Below are positions 28,901-44,540 of a stretch of DNA of 64,000 nt, piece by piece (position 1 is the stretch's first letter; the number at the start of each line of letters is the position of its first letter). Location: assembly GCA_016169945.1 (NCBI GenBank), contig JADLSH010000187.1:1-64000 (forward strand). Reading direction: 5' to 3'. The notes beneath the pieces are model-generated. The model ran no database searches, was not told the DNA's origin, and saw nothing but the letters and a program-made list of their open reading frames with translations. Source of the stretch: Trachythela sp. YZ-2020. Lineage: Eukaryota; Cnidaria; Anthozoa; Malacalcyonacea; Clavulariidae. The translations under genes and the position numbers were made by a program.

Positions 28901-31900
28901 TATGCTCATATTGGCGCATGCTCAGAACGCACAAATGAAAAATTCGTGCATATGCTCATATTGGCGCATGCTCAGAACGCACAAATGAAAAATTCGTGCA
29001 TATGCTCATATTGGCGCATGCTCAGAACGCACAAATGAAAAATTCGTGCATATGCTCATATTGGCGCATGCTCAGAACGCACAAATGAAAAATTCGTGCA
29101 TATGCTCATATTGGCGCATGCTCAGAACGCACAAATGAAAAATTCGTGCATATGCTCATATTGGCGCATGCTCAGAACGCACAAATGAAAAATTCGTGCA
29201 TATGCTCATATTGGCGCATGCTCAGAACGCACAAATGAAAAATTCGATTTGCATATGCTCATATTGGCGCATGCTCAGAACGCACAAATGAAAAATTCGT
29301 GCATATGCTCATATTGGCGCATGCTCAGAACGCACAAATGAAAAAATTCGTGCATATGCTCATATTGGCGCATGCTCAGAACGCACAAATGAAAAATTCG
29401 TGCATATGCTCATATTGGCGCATGCTCAGAACGCACAAATGAAAAATTCGTGCATATGCTCATATTGGCGCATGCTCAGAACGCACAAATGAAAATTCGT
29501 GCATATGCTCATATTGGCGCATGCTCAGAACGCACAAATGAAAAATTCGTGCATATGCTCATATTGGCGCATGCTCAGAACGCACAAATGAAAAATTCGT
29601 GCATATGCTCATATTGGCGCATGCTCAGAACGCACAAATGAAAAAATTGTGCATATGCTCATATTGGCGCATGCTCAGAACGCACAAATGAAAAATTCGT
29701 GCATATGCTCATATTGGCGCATGCTCAGAACGCACAAATGAAAAATTCGTGCATATGCTCATATTGGCGCATGCTCAGAACGCACAAATGAAAAATTCGT
29801 GCATATGCTCATATTGGCGCATGCTCAGAACGCACAAATGAAAAATTCGTGCATATGCTCATATTGGCGCATGCTCAGAACGCACAAATGAAAAATTCGT
29901 GCATATGCTCATATTGGCGCATGCTCAGAACGCACAAATGAAAAATTCGTGCATATGCTCATATTGGCGCATGCTCAGACCGCACAAATGAAAAATTGTG
30001 CATATGCTCATATTGGCGCATGCTCAGAACGCACAAATGAAAAATTCGTGCATATGCTCATATTGGCGCATGCTCAGAACGCACAAATGAAAAATTCGTG
30101 CATATGCTCATATTGGCGCATGCTCAGAACGCACAAATGAAAAATTCGTGCATATGCTCATATTGGCGCATGCTCAGAACGCACAAATGAAAAATTCGTG
30201 CATATGCTCATATTGGCGCATGCTCAGAACGCACAAATGAAAAATTCGTGCATATGCTCATATTGGCGCATGCTCAGAACGCACAAATGAAAAATTCGTG
30301 CATATGCTCATATTGGCGCATGCTCAGAACGCACAAATGAAAAATTCGTGCATATGCTCATATTGGCGCATGCTCAGACCGCACAAATGAAAAATTGTGC
30401 ATATGCTCATATTGGCGCATGCTCAGAACGCACAAATGAAAAATTCGTGCATATGCTCATATTGGCGCATGCTCAGAACGCACAAATGAAAAATTCGTGC
30501 ATATGCTCATATTGGCGCATGCTCAGAACGCACAAATGAAAAATTCGTGCATATGCTCATATTGGCGCATGCTCAGAACGCACAAATGAAAAATTCGTGC
30601 ATATGCTCATATTGGCGCATGCTCAGAACGCACAAATGAAAAATTCGTGCATATGCTCATATTGGCGCATGCTCAGAACGCACAAATGAAAAATTCGTGC
30701 ATATGCTCATATTGGCGCATGCTCAGAACGCACAAATGAAAAATTCGTGCATATGCTCATATTGGCGCATGCTCAGAACGCACAAATGAAAAATTCGTGC
30801 ATATGCTCATATTGCATGCTCAGAACGCACAAATGAAAAATTCGTGCATATGCTCATATTGGCGCATGCTCAGAACGCACAAATGAAAAATTCGTGCATA
30901 TGCTCATATTGGCGCATGCTCAGAACGCACAAATGAAAAATTCGTGCATATGCTCATATTGGCGCATGCTCAGAACGCACAAATGAAAAATTCGTGCATA
31001 TGCTCATATTGGCGCATGCTCAGAACGCACAAATGAAAAATTCGTGATATGCTCATATTGGCGCATGCTCAGAACGCACAAATGAAAAATTCGTGCATAT
31101 GCTCATATTGGCGCATGCTCAGAACGCACAAATGAAAAATTCGTGCATATGCTCATATTGCATGCTCAGAACGCACAAATGAAAAATTCGTGCATATGCT
31201 CATATTGGCGCATGCTCAGAACGCACAAATGAAAAATTCGTGCATATGCTCATATTGGCGCATGCTCAGAACGCACAAATGAAAAATTCGTGCATATGCT
31301 CATATTGGCGCATGCTCAGAACGCACAAATGAAAAATTCGTGCATATGCTCATATTGGCGCATGCTCAGAACGCACAAATGAAAAATTCGACATGATATG
31401 CTCATATTGGCGCATGCTCAGAACGCACAAATGAAAAATTCGTGCATATGCTCATATTGGCGCATGCTCAGAACGCACAAATGAAAAATTCGTGCATATG
31501 CTCATATTGGCGCATGCTCAGAACGCACAAATGAAAAATTCGACATGGATATGCTCATATTGGCGCATGCTCAGAACGCACAAATGAAAAATTCGTGCAT
31601 ATGCTCATATTGGCGCATGCTCAGAACGCACAAATGAAAAATTCGTGCATATGCTCATATTGGCGCATGCTCAGAACGCACAAATGAAAAATTCGTGCAT
31701 ATGCTCATATTGGCGCATGCTCAGAACGCACAAATGAAAAATTCGTGCATATGCTCATATTGGCGCATGCTCAGAACGCACAAATGAAAAATTCGTGCAT
31801 ATGCTCATATTGGCGCATGCTCAGAACGCACAAATGAAAAATTCGTGCATATGCTCATATTGGCGCATGCTCAGAACGCACAAATGAAAAATTCGTGCAT

Positions 31901-34890
31901 ATGCTCATATTGGCGCATGCTCAGAACGCACAAATGAAAAATTCGTGCATATGCTCATATTGGCGCATGCTCAGAACGCACAAATGAAAAATTCGTGCAT
32001 ATGCTCATATTGGCGCATGCTCAGAACGCACAAATGAAAAATTCGTGCATATGCTCATATTGGCGCATGCTCAGAACGCACAAATGAAAAATTCGACATG
32101 CATATGCTCATATTGGCGCATGCTCAGAACGCACAAATGAAAAATTCGTGCATATGCTCATATTGGCGCATGCTCAGAACGCACAAATGAAAAATTCGTG
32201 CATATGCTCATATTGGCGCATGCTCAGAACGCACAAATGAAAAATTCGTGCATATGCTCATATTGGCGCATGCTCAGAACGCACAAATGAAAAATTCGTG
32301 CATATGCTCATATTGGCGCATGCTCAGAACGCACAAATGAAAAATTCGTGCATATGCTCATATTGGCGCATGCTCAGAACGCACAAATGAAAAATTCGTG
32401 CATATGCTCATATTGGCGCATGCTCAGAACGCACAAATGAAAAATTCGTGCATATGCTCATATTGGCGCATGCTCAGAACGCACAAATGAAAAATTCGTG
32501 CATATGCTCATATTGGCGCATGCTCAGAACGCACAAATGAAAAATTCGTGCATATGCTCATATTGGCGCATGCTCAGAACGCACAAATGAAAAATTCGTG
32601 CATATGCTCATATTGGCGCATGCTCAGAACGCACAAATGAAAAATTCGTGCATATGCTCATATTGCATGCTCAGAACGCACAAATGAAAAATTCGTGCAT
32701 ATGCTCATATTGGCGCATGCTCAGAACGCACAAATGAAAAATTCGTGCATATGCTCATATTGGCGCATGCTCAGAACGCACAAATGAAAAATTCGTGCAT
32801 ATGCTCATATTGGCGCATGCTCAGAACGCACAAATGAAAAATTCGTGCATATGCTCATATTGGCGCATGCTCAGAACGCACAAATGAAAAATTCGTGCAT
32901 ATGCTAATATTGGCGCATGCTCAGAACGCACAAATGAAAAATTCGTGCATATGCTCATATTGGCGCATGCTCAGAACGCACAAATGAAAAATTCGTGCAT
33001 ATGCTCATATTGGCGCATGCTCAGAACGCACAAATGAAAAATTCGTGCATATGCTCATATTGGCGCATGCTCAGAACGCACAAATGAAAAATTCGTGCAT
33101 ATGCTCATATTGGCGCATGCTCAGAACGCACAAATGAAAAATTCGACATGCATATGCTCATATTGGCGCATGCTCAGAACGCACAAATGAAAAATTCGTG
33201 CATATGCTCATATTGGCGCATGCTCAGAACGCACAAATGAAAAATTCGTGCATATGCTCATATTGGCGCATGCTCAGAACGCACAAATGAAAAATTCGTG
33301 CATATGCTCATATTGGCGCATGCTCAGAACGCACAAATGAAAAATTCGTGCATATGCTCATATTGGCGCATGCTCAGAACGCACAAATGAAAAATTCGTG
33401 CATATGCTCATATTGGCGCATGCTCAGAACGCACAAATGAAAAATTCGTGCATATGCTCATATTGGCGCATGCTCAGAACGCACAAATGAAAAAATGTTG
33501 CATATGCTCATATTGGCGCATGCTCAGAACGCACAAATGAAAAATTCGTGCATATGCTCATATTGGCGCATGCTCAGAACGCACAAATGAAAAATTCGTG
33601 CATATGCTCATATTGGCGCATGCTCAGAACGCACAAATGAAAAATTCGTGCATATGCTCATATTGGCGCATGCTCAGAACGCACAAATGAAAAATTCGTG
33701 CATATGCTCATATTGGCGCATGCTCAGAACGCACAAATGAAAAATTCGTGCATATGCTCATATTGGCGCATGCTCAGAACGCACAAATGAAAAATTCGTG
33801 CATATGCTCATATTGGCGCATGCTCAGAACGCACAAATGAAAAATTCGTGCATATGCTCATATTGGCGCATGCTCAGACCGCACAAATGAAAAATTGTGC
33901 ATATGCTCATATTGGCGCATGCTCAGAACGCACAAATGAAAAATTCGTGCATATGCTCATATTGGCGCATGCTCAGAACGCACAAATGAAAAATTCGTGC
34001 ATATGCTCATATTGGCGCATGCTCAGAACGCACAAATGAAAAATTCGTGCATATGCTCATATTGGCGCATGCTCAGAACGCACAAATGAAAAATTCGTGC
34101 ATATGCTCATATTGGCGCATGCTCAGAACGCACAAATGAAAAATTCGTGCATATGCTCATATTGGCGCATGCTCAGAACGCACAAATGAAAAATTCGTGC
34201 ATATGCTCATATTGGCGCATGCTCAGAACGCACAAATGAAAAATTCGTGCATATGCTCATATTGGCGCATGCTCAGAACGCACAAATGAAAAATTCGTGC
34301 ATATGCTCATGCATATTGGCTCAGAACGCACAAATGAAAAATTCGTGCATATGCTCATATTGGCGCATGCTCAGAACGCACAAATGAAAAATTCGTGCAT
34401 ATGCTCATATTGGCGCATGCTCAGAACGCACAAATGAAAAATTCGTGCATATGCTCATATTGGCGCATGCTCAGAACGCACAAATGAAAAATTCGTGCAT
34501 ATGCTCATATTGGCGCATGCTCAGAACGCACAAATGAAAAATTCGTGCATATGCTCATATTGGCGCATGCTCAGAACGCACAAATGAAAAATTCGTGCAT
34601 ATGCTCATATTGGCGCATGCTCAGAACGCACAAATGAAAAATTCGTGCATATGCTCATACATGCTCAGAACGCACAAATGAAAAATTCGTGCATATGCTC
34701 ATATTGGCGCATGCTCAGAACGCACAAATGAAAAATTCGTGCATATGCTCATATTGGCGCATGCTCAGAACGCACAAATGAAAAATTCGTGCATATGCTC
34801 ATATTGGCGCATGCTCAGAACGCACAAATGAAAAATTCGTGCATATGCTCATATTGGCGCATGCTCAGAACGCACAAATGAAAAATTCGT

Positions 34891-35640
34891 GATATGCTCA
34901 TATTGGCGCATGCTCAGAACGCACAAATGAAAAATTCGTGCATATGCTCATATTGGCGCATGCTCAGAACGCACAAATGAAAAATTCGTGCATATGCTCA
35001 TATTGGCGCATGCTCAGAACGCACAAATGAAAAATTCGTGATATGCTCATATTGGCGCATGCTCAGAACGCACAAATGAAAAATTCGTGCATATGCTCAT
35101 ATTGGCGCATGCTCAGAACGCACAAATGAAAAATTCGTGCATATGCTCATATTGGCGCATGCTCAGAACGCACAAATGAAAAATTCGTGCATATGCTCAT
35201 ATTGGCGCATGCTCAGAACGCACAAATGAAAAATTCGTGCATATGCTCATATTGGCGCATGCTCAGAACGCACAAATGAAAAATTCGTGCATATGCTCAT
35301 ATTGGCGCATGCTCAGAACGCACAAATGAAAAATTCGTGCATATGCTCATATTGGCGCATGCTCAGAACGCACAAATGAAAAATTCGTGCATATGCTCAT
35401 ATTGGCGCATGCTCAGAACGCACAAATGAAAAATTCGTGATATGCTCATATTGGCGCATGCTCAGAACGCACAAATGAAAAATTCGTGCATATGCTCATA
35501 TTGGCGCATGCTCAGAACGCACAAATGAAAAATTCGTGCATATGCTCATATTGGCGCATGCTCAGAACGCACAAATGAAAAATTCGTGATATGCTCATAT
35601 TGGCGCATGCTCAGAACGCACAAATGAAAAATTCGTGCAT
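34891..35640 (+). repeat. Local higher-order repeat marked by 49-bp monomers
   Basis: The one-base-deleted form GTGATATGC occurs at 34891, 35040, 35439 and 35588, giving intervals of 149, 399 and 149 bp. The pattern repeats as a unit of 548 bp, consistent with duplication of an 11-monomer block in which two monomers are 49 bp long. Confidence 0.7.
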
Positions 35641-38600
35641 ATGCTCATATTGGCGCATGCTCAGAACGCACAAATGAAAAATTCGTGCATATGCTCATAT
35701 TGGCGCATGCTCAGAACGCACAAATGAAAAATTCGTGCATATGCTCATATTGGCGCATGCTCAGAACGCACAAATGAAAAATTCGTGCATATGCTCATAT
35801 TGGCGCATGCTCAGAACGCACAAATGAAAAATTCGTGCATATGCTCATATTGGCGCATGCTCAGAACGCACAAATGAAAAATTCGTGCATATGCTCATAT
35901 TGGCGCATGCTCAGAACGCACAAATGAAAAATTCGTGCATATGCTCATATTGGCGCATGCTCAGAACGCACAAATGAAAAATTCGTGCATATGCTCATAT
36001 TGGCGCATGCTCAGAACGCACAAATGAAAAATTCGACATGGAGCTATATGCTCATATTGGCGCATGCTCAGAACGCACAAATGAAAAATTCGTGCATATG
36101 CTCATATTGGCGCATGCTCAGAACGCACAAATGAAAAATTCGTGCATATGCTCATATTGGCATGCTCAGAACGCACAAATGAAAAATTCGTGCATATGCT
36201 CATATTGGCGCATGCTCAGAACGCACAAATGAAAAATTCGTGCATATGCTCATATTGGCGCATGCTCAGAACGCACAAATGAAAAATTCGTGCATATGCT
36301 CATATTGGCGCATGCTCAGAACGCACAAATGAAAAATTCGTGCATATGCTCATATTGGCGCATGCTCAGAACGCACAAATGAAAAATTCGTGCATATGCT
36401 CATATTGGCGCATGCTCAGAACGCACAAATGAAAAATTCGTGCATATGCTCATATTGGCGCATGCTCAGAACGCACAAATGAAAAATTCGTGCATATGCT
36501 CATATTGGCGCATGCTCAGAACGCACAAATGAAAAATTCGTGCATATGCTCATATTGGCGCATGCTCAGAACGCACAAATGAAAAATTCGTGCATATGCT
36601 CATATTGGCGCATGCTCAGAACGCACAAATGAAAAATTCGTGCTATGCTCATATTGGCGCATGCTCAGAACGCACAAATGAAAAATTCGTGCATATGCTC
36701 ATATTGGCGCATGCTCAGAACGCACAAATGAAAAATTCGTGCATATGCTCATATTGGCGCATGCTCAGAACGCACAAATGAAAAATTCGTGCATATGCTC
36801 ATATTGGCGCATGCTCAGAACGCACAAATGAAAAATTCTGCATATGCTCATATTGGCGCATGCTCAGAACGCACAAATGAAAAATTCGTGCATATGCTCA
36901 TATTGGCGCATGCTCAGAACGCACAAATGAAAAATTCGTGCATATGCTCATATTGGCGCATGCTCAGAACGCACAAATGAAAAATTCGTGCATATGCTCA
37001 TATTGGCGCATGCTCAGAACGCACAAATGAAAAATTCGTGCATATGCTCATATTGGCGCATGCTCAGAACGCACAAATGAAAAATTCGTGCATATGCTCA
37101 TATTGGCGCATGCTCAGAACGCACAAATGAAAAATTCGTGCATATGCTCATATTGGCGCATGCTCAGAACGCACAAATGAAAAATTCGTGCATATGCTCA
37201 TATTGGCGCATGCTCAGAACGCACAAATGAAAAATTCGTGCATATGCTCATATTGGCGCATGCTCAGAACGCACAAATGAAAAATTCGTGCATATGCTCA
37301 TATTGGCGCATGCTCAGAACGCACAAATGAAAAATTCGTGCATATGCTCATATTGGCGCATGCTCAGAACGCACAAATGAAAAATTCGTGCATATGCTCA
37401 TATTGGCGCATGCTCAGAACGCACAAATGAAAAATTGTGCATATGCTCATATTGGCGCATGCTCAGAACGCACAAATGAAAAATTCGTGCATATGCTCAT
37501 ATTGGCGCATGCTCAGAACGCACAAATGAAAAATTCGTGCATATGCTCATATTGGCGCATGCTCAGAACGCACAAATGAAAAATTCGTGCATATGCTCAT
37601 ATTGGCGCATGCTCAGAACGCACAAATGAAAAATTCGTTGCTGTGCTCATATTGGCGCATGCTCAGAACGCACAAATGAAAAATTCGTGCATATGCTCAT
37701 ATTGGCGCATGCTCAGAACGCACAAATGAAAAATTCGTGCATATGCTCATATTGGCGCATGCTCAGAACGCACAAATGAAAAATTCGTGCATATGCTCAT
37801 ATTGGCGCATGCTCAGAACGCACAAATGAAAAATTCGTGCATATGCTCATATTGGCGCATGCTCAGAACGCACAAATGAAAAATTCGTGCATATGCTCAT
37901 ATTGGCGCATGCTCAGAACGCACAAATGAAAAATTCGTGCATATGCTCATATTGGCGCATGCTCAGAACGCACAAATGAAAAATTCGTGCATATGCTCAT
38001 ATTAATCACTGTGCTCAGAACGCACAAATGAAAAATTCGTGCATATGCTCATATTGGCGCATGCTCAGAACGCACAAATGAAAAATTCGTGCATATGCTC
38101 ATATTGGCGCATGCTCAGAACGCACAAATGAAAAATTCGTGCATATGCTCATATTGGCGCATGCTCAGAACGCACAAATGAAAAATTCGTGCATATGCTC
38201 ATATTGGCGCATGCTCAGAACGCACAAATGAAAAATTCGTGCATATGCTCATATTGGCGCATGCTCAGAACGCACAAATGAAAAATTCGTGCATATGCTC
38301 ATATTGGCGCATGCTCAGAACGCACAAATGAAAAATTCGTGCATATGCTCATATTGGCGCATGCTCAGAACGCACAAATGAAAAATTCGTGCATATGCTC
38401 ATATTGGCGCATGCTCAGAACGCACAAATGAAAAATTCGTGCATATGCTCATATTGGCGCATGCTCAGAACGCACAAATGAAAAATTCGTGCATATGCTC
38501 ATATTGGCGCATGCTCAGAACGCACAAATGAAAAATTCGTGCATATGCTCATATTGGCGCATGCTCAGAACGCACAAATGAAAAATTCGTGCATATGCTC

Positions 38601-41600
38601 ATATTGGCGCATGCTCAGAACGCACAAATGAAAAATTCGTGCATATGCTCATATTGGCGCATGCTCAGAACGCACAAATGAAAAATTCGTGCATATGCTC
38701 ATATTGGCGCATGCTCAGAACGCACAAATGAAAAATTGTTGCATATGCTCATATTGGCGCATGCTCAGAACGCACAAATGAAAAATTCGTGCATATGCTC
38801 ATATTGGCGCATGCTCAGAACGCACAAATGAAAAATTCGTGCATATGCTCATATTGGCGCATGCTCAGAACGCACAAATGAAAAATTCGTGCATATGCTC
38901 ATATTGGCGCATGCTCAGAACGCACAAATGAAAAATTCGTGCATATGCTCATATTGGCGCATGCTCAGAACGCACAAATGAAAAATTCGTGCATATGCTC
39001 ATATTGGCGCATGCTCAGAACGCACAAATGAAAAATTCGTGCATATGCTCATATTGGCGCATGCTCAGAACGCACAAATGAAAAATTCGTGCATATGCTC
39101 ATATTGGCGCATGCTCAGAACGCACAAATGAAAAATTCGTGCATATGCTCATATTGGCGCATGCTCAGAACGCACAAATGAAAAATTCGTGCATATGCTC
39201 ATATTGGCGCATGCTCAGAACGCACAAATGAAAAATTCGTGCATATGCTCATATTGGCGCATGCTCAGAACGCACAAATGAAAAATTCGTGCATATGCTC
39301 ATATTGGCATGCTCAGAACGCACAAATGAAAATTCGTGCCCATGCTCATATTGGCGCATGCTCAGAACGCACAAATGAAAAATTCGTGCATATGCTCATA
39401 TTGGCGCATGCTCAGAACGCACAAATGAAAATTCGTGCATATGCTCATATTGGCGCATGCTCAGAACGCACAAATGAAAAATTCGTGCATATGCTCATAT
39501 TGGCGCATGCTCAGAACGCACAAATGAAAAATTCGACATGATATGCTCATATTGGCGCATGCTCAGAACGCACAAATGAAAAATTCGTGCATATGCTCAT
39601 ATTGGCGCATGCTCAGAACGCACAAATGAAAAATTCGTGCATATGCTCATATTGGCATGCTCAGAACGCACAAATGAAAAATTCGTGCATATGCTCATAT
39701 TGGCGCATGCTCAGAACGCACAAATGAAAAATTCGTGCATATGCTCATATTGGCGCATGCTCAGAACGCACAAATGAAAAATTCGTGCATATGCTCATAT
39801 TGGCGCATGCTCAGAACGCACAAATGAAAAATTCGTGCATATGCTCATATTGGCGCATGCTCAGAACGCACAAATGAAAAATTCGTGATATGCTCATATT
39901 GGCGCATGCTCAGAACGCACAAATGAAAAATTCGTGCATATGCTCATATTGGCGCATGCTCAGAACGCACAAATGAAAAATTCGTGCATATGCTCATATT
40001 GGCGCATGCTCAGAACGCACAAATGAAAAATTCGACATGGAGCTATATGCTCATATTGGCGCATGCTCAGAACGCACAAATGAAAAATTCGTGCATATGC
40101 TCATATTGGCGCATGCTCAGAACGCACAAATGAAAAATTCGTGCATATGCTCATATTGGCGCATGCTCAGAACGCACAAATGAAAAATTCGTGCATATGC
40201 TCATATTGGCGCATGCTCAGAACGCACAAATGAAAAATTCGTGCATATGCTCATATTGGCGCATGCTCAGAACGCACAAATGAAAAATTCGTGCATATGC
40301 TCATATTGGCGCATGCTCAGAACGCACAAATGAAAAATTCGTGCATATGCTCATATTGGCGCATGCTCAGAACGCACAAATGAAAAATTCGTGCATATGC
40401 TCATATTGGCGCATGCTCAGAACGCACAAATGAAAAATTCGTGCATATGCTCATATTGGCGCATGCTCAGAACGCACAAATGAAAAATTCGTGCATATGC
40501 TCATATTGGCGCATGCTCAGAACGCACAAATGAAAAATTCGTGCATATGCTCATATTGGCGCATGCTCAGAACGCACAAATGAAAAATTCGTGGATATGC
40601 TCATATTGGCGCATGCTCAGAACGCACAAATGAAAAATTCGTGCATATGCTCATATTGGCGCATGCTCAGAACGCACAAATGAAAAATTCGTGCATATGC
40701 TCATATTGGCGCATGCTCAGAACGCACAAATGAAAAATTCGTGCATATGCTCATATTGGCGCATGCTCAGAACGCACAAATGAAAAATTCGTGCATATGC
40801 TCATATTGGCGCATGCTCAGAACGCACAAATGAAAAATTCGTGCATATGCTCATATTGGCGCATGCTCAGAACGCACAAATGAAAAATTCGTGCATATGC
40901 TCATATTGGCGCATGCTCAGAACGCACAAATGAAAAATTCGTGCATATGCTCATATTGGCGCATGCTCAGAACGCACAAATGAAAAATTCGTGCATATGC
41001 TCATATTGGCGCATGCTCAGAACGCACAAATGAAAAATTCGTGCATATGCTCATATTGGCGCATGCTCAGAACGCACAAATGAAAAATTCGTGCATATGC
41101 TCATATTGGCGCATGCTCAGAACGCACAAATGAAAAATTCGTGCATATGCTCATATTGGCGCATGCTCAGAACGCACAAATGAAAAATTCGACAATATGC
41201 TCATATTGGCGCATGCTCAGAACGCACAAATGAAAAATTCGTGCATATGCTCATATTGGCGCATGCTCAGAACGCACAAATGAAAAATTCGTGCATATGC
41301 TCATATTGGCGCATGCTCAGAACGCACAAATGAAAAATTCGACGATATGCTCATATTGGCGCATGCTCAGAACGCACAAATGAAAAATTCGTGCATATGC
41401 TCATATTGGCGCATGCTCAGAACGCACAAATGAAAAATTCGTGCATATGCTCATATTGGCGCATGCTCAGAACGCACAAATGAAAAATTCGTGCATATGC
41501 TCATATTGGCGCATGCTCAGAACGCACAAATGAAAAATTCGTGCATATGCTCATATTGGCGCATGCTCAGAACGCACAAATGAAAAATTCGACATTGCAT

Positions 41601-44540
41601 ATGCTCATATTGGCGCATGCTCAGAACGCACAAATGAAAAATTCGTGCATATGCTCATATTGGCGCATGCTCAGAACGCACAAATGAAAAATTCGTGCAT
41701 ATGCTCATATTGGCGCATGCTCAGAACGCACAAATGAAAAATTCCGCATATGCTCATATTGGCGCATGCTCAGAACGCACAAATGAAAAATTCGTGCATA
41801 TGCTCATATTGGCGCATGCTCAGAACGCACAAATGAAAAATTCGTGCATATGCTCATATTGGCGCATGCTCAGAACGCACAAATGAAAAATTCGTGACTA
41901 TGCTCATATTGGCGCATGCTCAGAACGCACAAATGAAAAATTCGTGCATATGCTCATATTGGCGCATGCTCAGAACGCACAAATGAAAAATTCGTGCATA
42001 TGCTCATATTGGCGCATGCTCAGAACGCACAAATGAAAAATTCGTGCATATGCTCATATTGGCGCATGCTCAGAACGCACAAATGAAAAATTCGTGCATA
42101 TGCTCATATTGGCGCATGCTCAGAACGCACAAATGAAAAATTCGTGCATATGCTCATATTGGCGCATGCTCAGAACGCACAAATGAAAAATTCGTGCATA
42201 TGCTCATATTGGCGCATGCTCAGAACGCACAAATGAAAAATTCGAAATTATGCTCATATTGGCGCATGCTCAGAACGCACAAATGAAAAATTCGTGCATA
42301 TGCTCATATTGGCGCATGCTCAGAACGCACAAATGAAAAATTCGTGCATATGCTCATATTGGCGCATGCTCAGAACGCACAAATGAAAAATTCGTGCATA
42401 TGCTCATATTGGCGCATGCTCAGAACGCACAAATGAAAAATTCGTGCATATGCTCATATTGGCGCATGCTCAGAACGCACAAATGAAAAATTCGTGCATA
42501 TGCTCATATTGGCGCATGCTCAGAACGCACAAATGAAAAATTCGTGCATATGCTCATATTGGCGCATGCTCAGAACGCACAAATGAAAAATTCGTGCATA
42601 TGCTCATATTGGCGCATGCTCAGAACGCACAAATGAAAAATTCGTGCATATGCTCATATTGGCGCATGCTCAGAACGCACAAATGAAAAATTCGTCCATA
42701 TGCTCATATTGGCGCATGCTCAGAACGCACAAATGAAAAATTCGTGCATATGCTCATATTGGCGCATGCTCAGAACGCACAAATGAAAAATTCGTGCATA
42801 TGCTCATATTGGCGCATGCTCAGAACGCACAAATGAAAAATTCGTGATATGCTCATATTGGCGCATGCTCAGAACGCACAAATGAAAAATTCGTGCATAT
42901 GCTCATATTGGCGCATGCTCAGAACGCACAAATGAAAAATTCGTGCATATGCTCATATTGGCGCATGCTCAGAACGCACAAATGAAAAATTCGTGCATAT
43001 GCTCATATTGGCGCATGCTCAGAACGCACAAATGAAAAATTCGTGCATATGCTCATATTGGCGCATGCTCAGAACGCACAAATGAAAAATTCGTGCATAT
43101 GCTCATATTGGCGCATGCTCAGAACGCACAAATGAAAAATTCGTGCATATGCTCATATTGGCGCATGCTCAGAACGCACAAATGAAAAATTCGTGATATG
43201 CTCATATTGGCGCATGCTCAGAACGCACAAATGAAAAATTCGTGCATATGCTCATATTGGCGCATGCTCAGAACGCACAAATGAAAAATTCGTGCATATG
43301 CTCATATTGGCGCATGCTCAGAACGCACAAATGAAAAATTCGTGCATATGCTCATATTGGCGCATGCTCAGAACGCACAAATGAAAAATTCGTGCATATG
43401 CTCATATTGGCGCATGCTCAGAACGCACAAATGAAAATTCGTGCATATGCTCATATTGGCGCATGCTCAGAACGCACAAATGAAAAATTCGTGCATATGC
43501 TCATATTGGCGCATGCTCAGAACGCACAAATGAAAAATTCGACAATATGCTCATATTGGCGCATGCTCAGAACGCACAAATGAAAAATTCGTGCATATGC
43601 TCATATTGGCGCATGCTCAGAACGCACAAATGAAAAATTCGTGCATATGCTCATATTGGCGCATGCTCAGAACGCACAAATGAAAAATTCGTGCATATGC
43701 TCATATTGGCGCATGCTCAGAACGCACAAATGAAAAATTCGTGCATATGCTCATATTGGCGCATGCTCAGAACGCACAAATGAAAAATTCGTGCATATGC
43801 TCATATTGGCGCATGCTCAGAACGCACAAATGAAAAATTCGTGCATATGCTCATATTGGCGCATGCTCAGAACGCACAAATGAAAAATTCGTGCATATGC
43901 TCATATTGGCGCATGCTCAGAACGCACAAATGAAAAATTCGTGCATATGCTCATATTGGCGCATGCTCAGAACGCACAAATGAAAAATTCGTGCATATGC
44001 TCATATTGGCGCATGCTCAGAACGCACAAATGAAAAATTCGTGCATATGCTCATATTGGCGCATGCTCAGAACGCACAAATGAAAAATTCGTGCATATGC
44101 TCATATTGGCGCATGCTCAGAACGCACAAATGAAAAATTCGTGCATATGCTCATATTGGCGCATGCTCAGAACGCACAAATGAAAAATTCGACATATATT
44201 TGCATATGCTCATATTGGCGCATGCTCAGAACGCACAAATGAAAAATTCGTGCATATGCTCATATTGGCGCATGCTCAGAACGCACAAATGAAAAATTCG
44301 TGCATATGCTCATATTGGCGCATGCTCAGAACGCACAAATGAAAAATTCGTGCATATGCTCATATTGGCGCATGCTCAGAACGCACAAATGAAAAATTCG
44401 TGCATATGCTCATATTGGCGCATGCTCAGAACGCACAAATGAAAAATTCGTGCATATGCTCATATTGGCGCATGCTCAGAATGCACAAATGAAAAATTCG
44501 TGCATATGCTCATATTGGCGCATGTTCAGAACGAACAAAT

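Larger units (their letters stand above)
15721..44540 (+). repeat. Family A, homogenised core zone
   Basis: Almost pure 50-bp monomers. Full 20-bp linkers are absent; only remnants appear, such as ACATGATATGC (18866, 19366, 19769, 25997, 31391), ACATGGAGCTATATGC (36036, 40034), ACATATATT (16990, 44192) and ACATTATGC (20671, 26399). Common private variants are the 49-bp form GTGATATGC, TATTGCATGC (4 bp missing), TTGGCATGC (2 bp missing) and A-run changes of one base. The uniformity suggests strong recent amplification or homogenisation of this part compared with both flanks. Confidence 0.88.
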
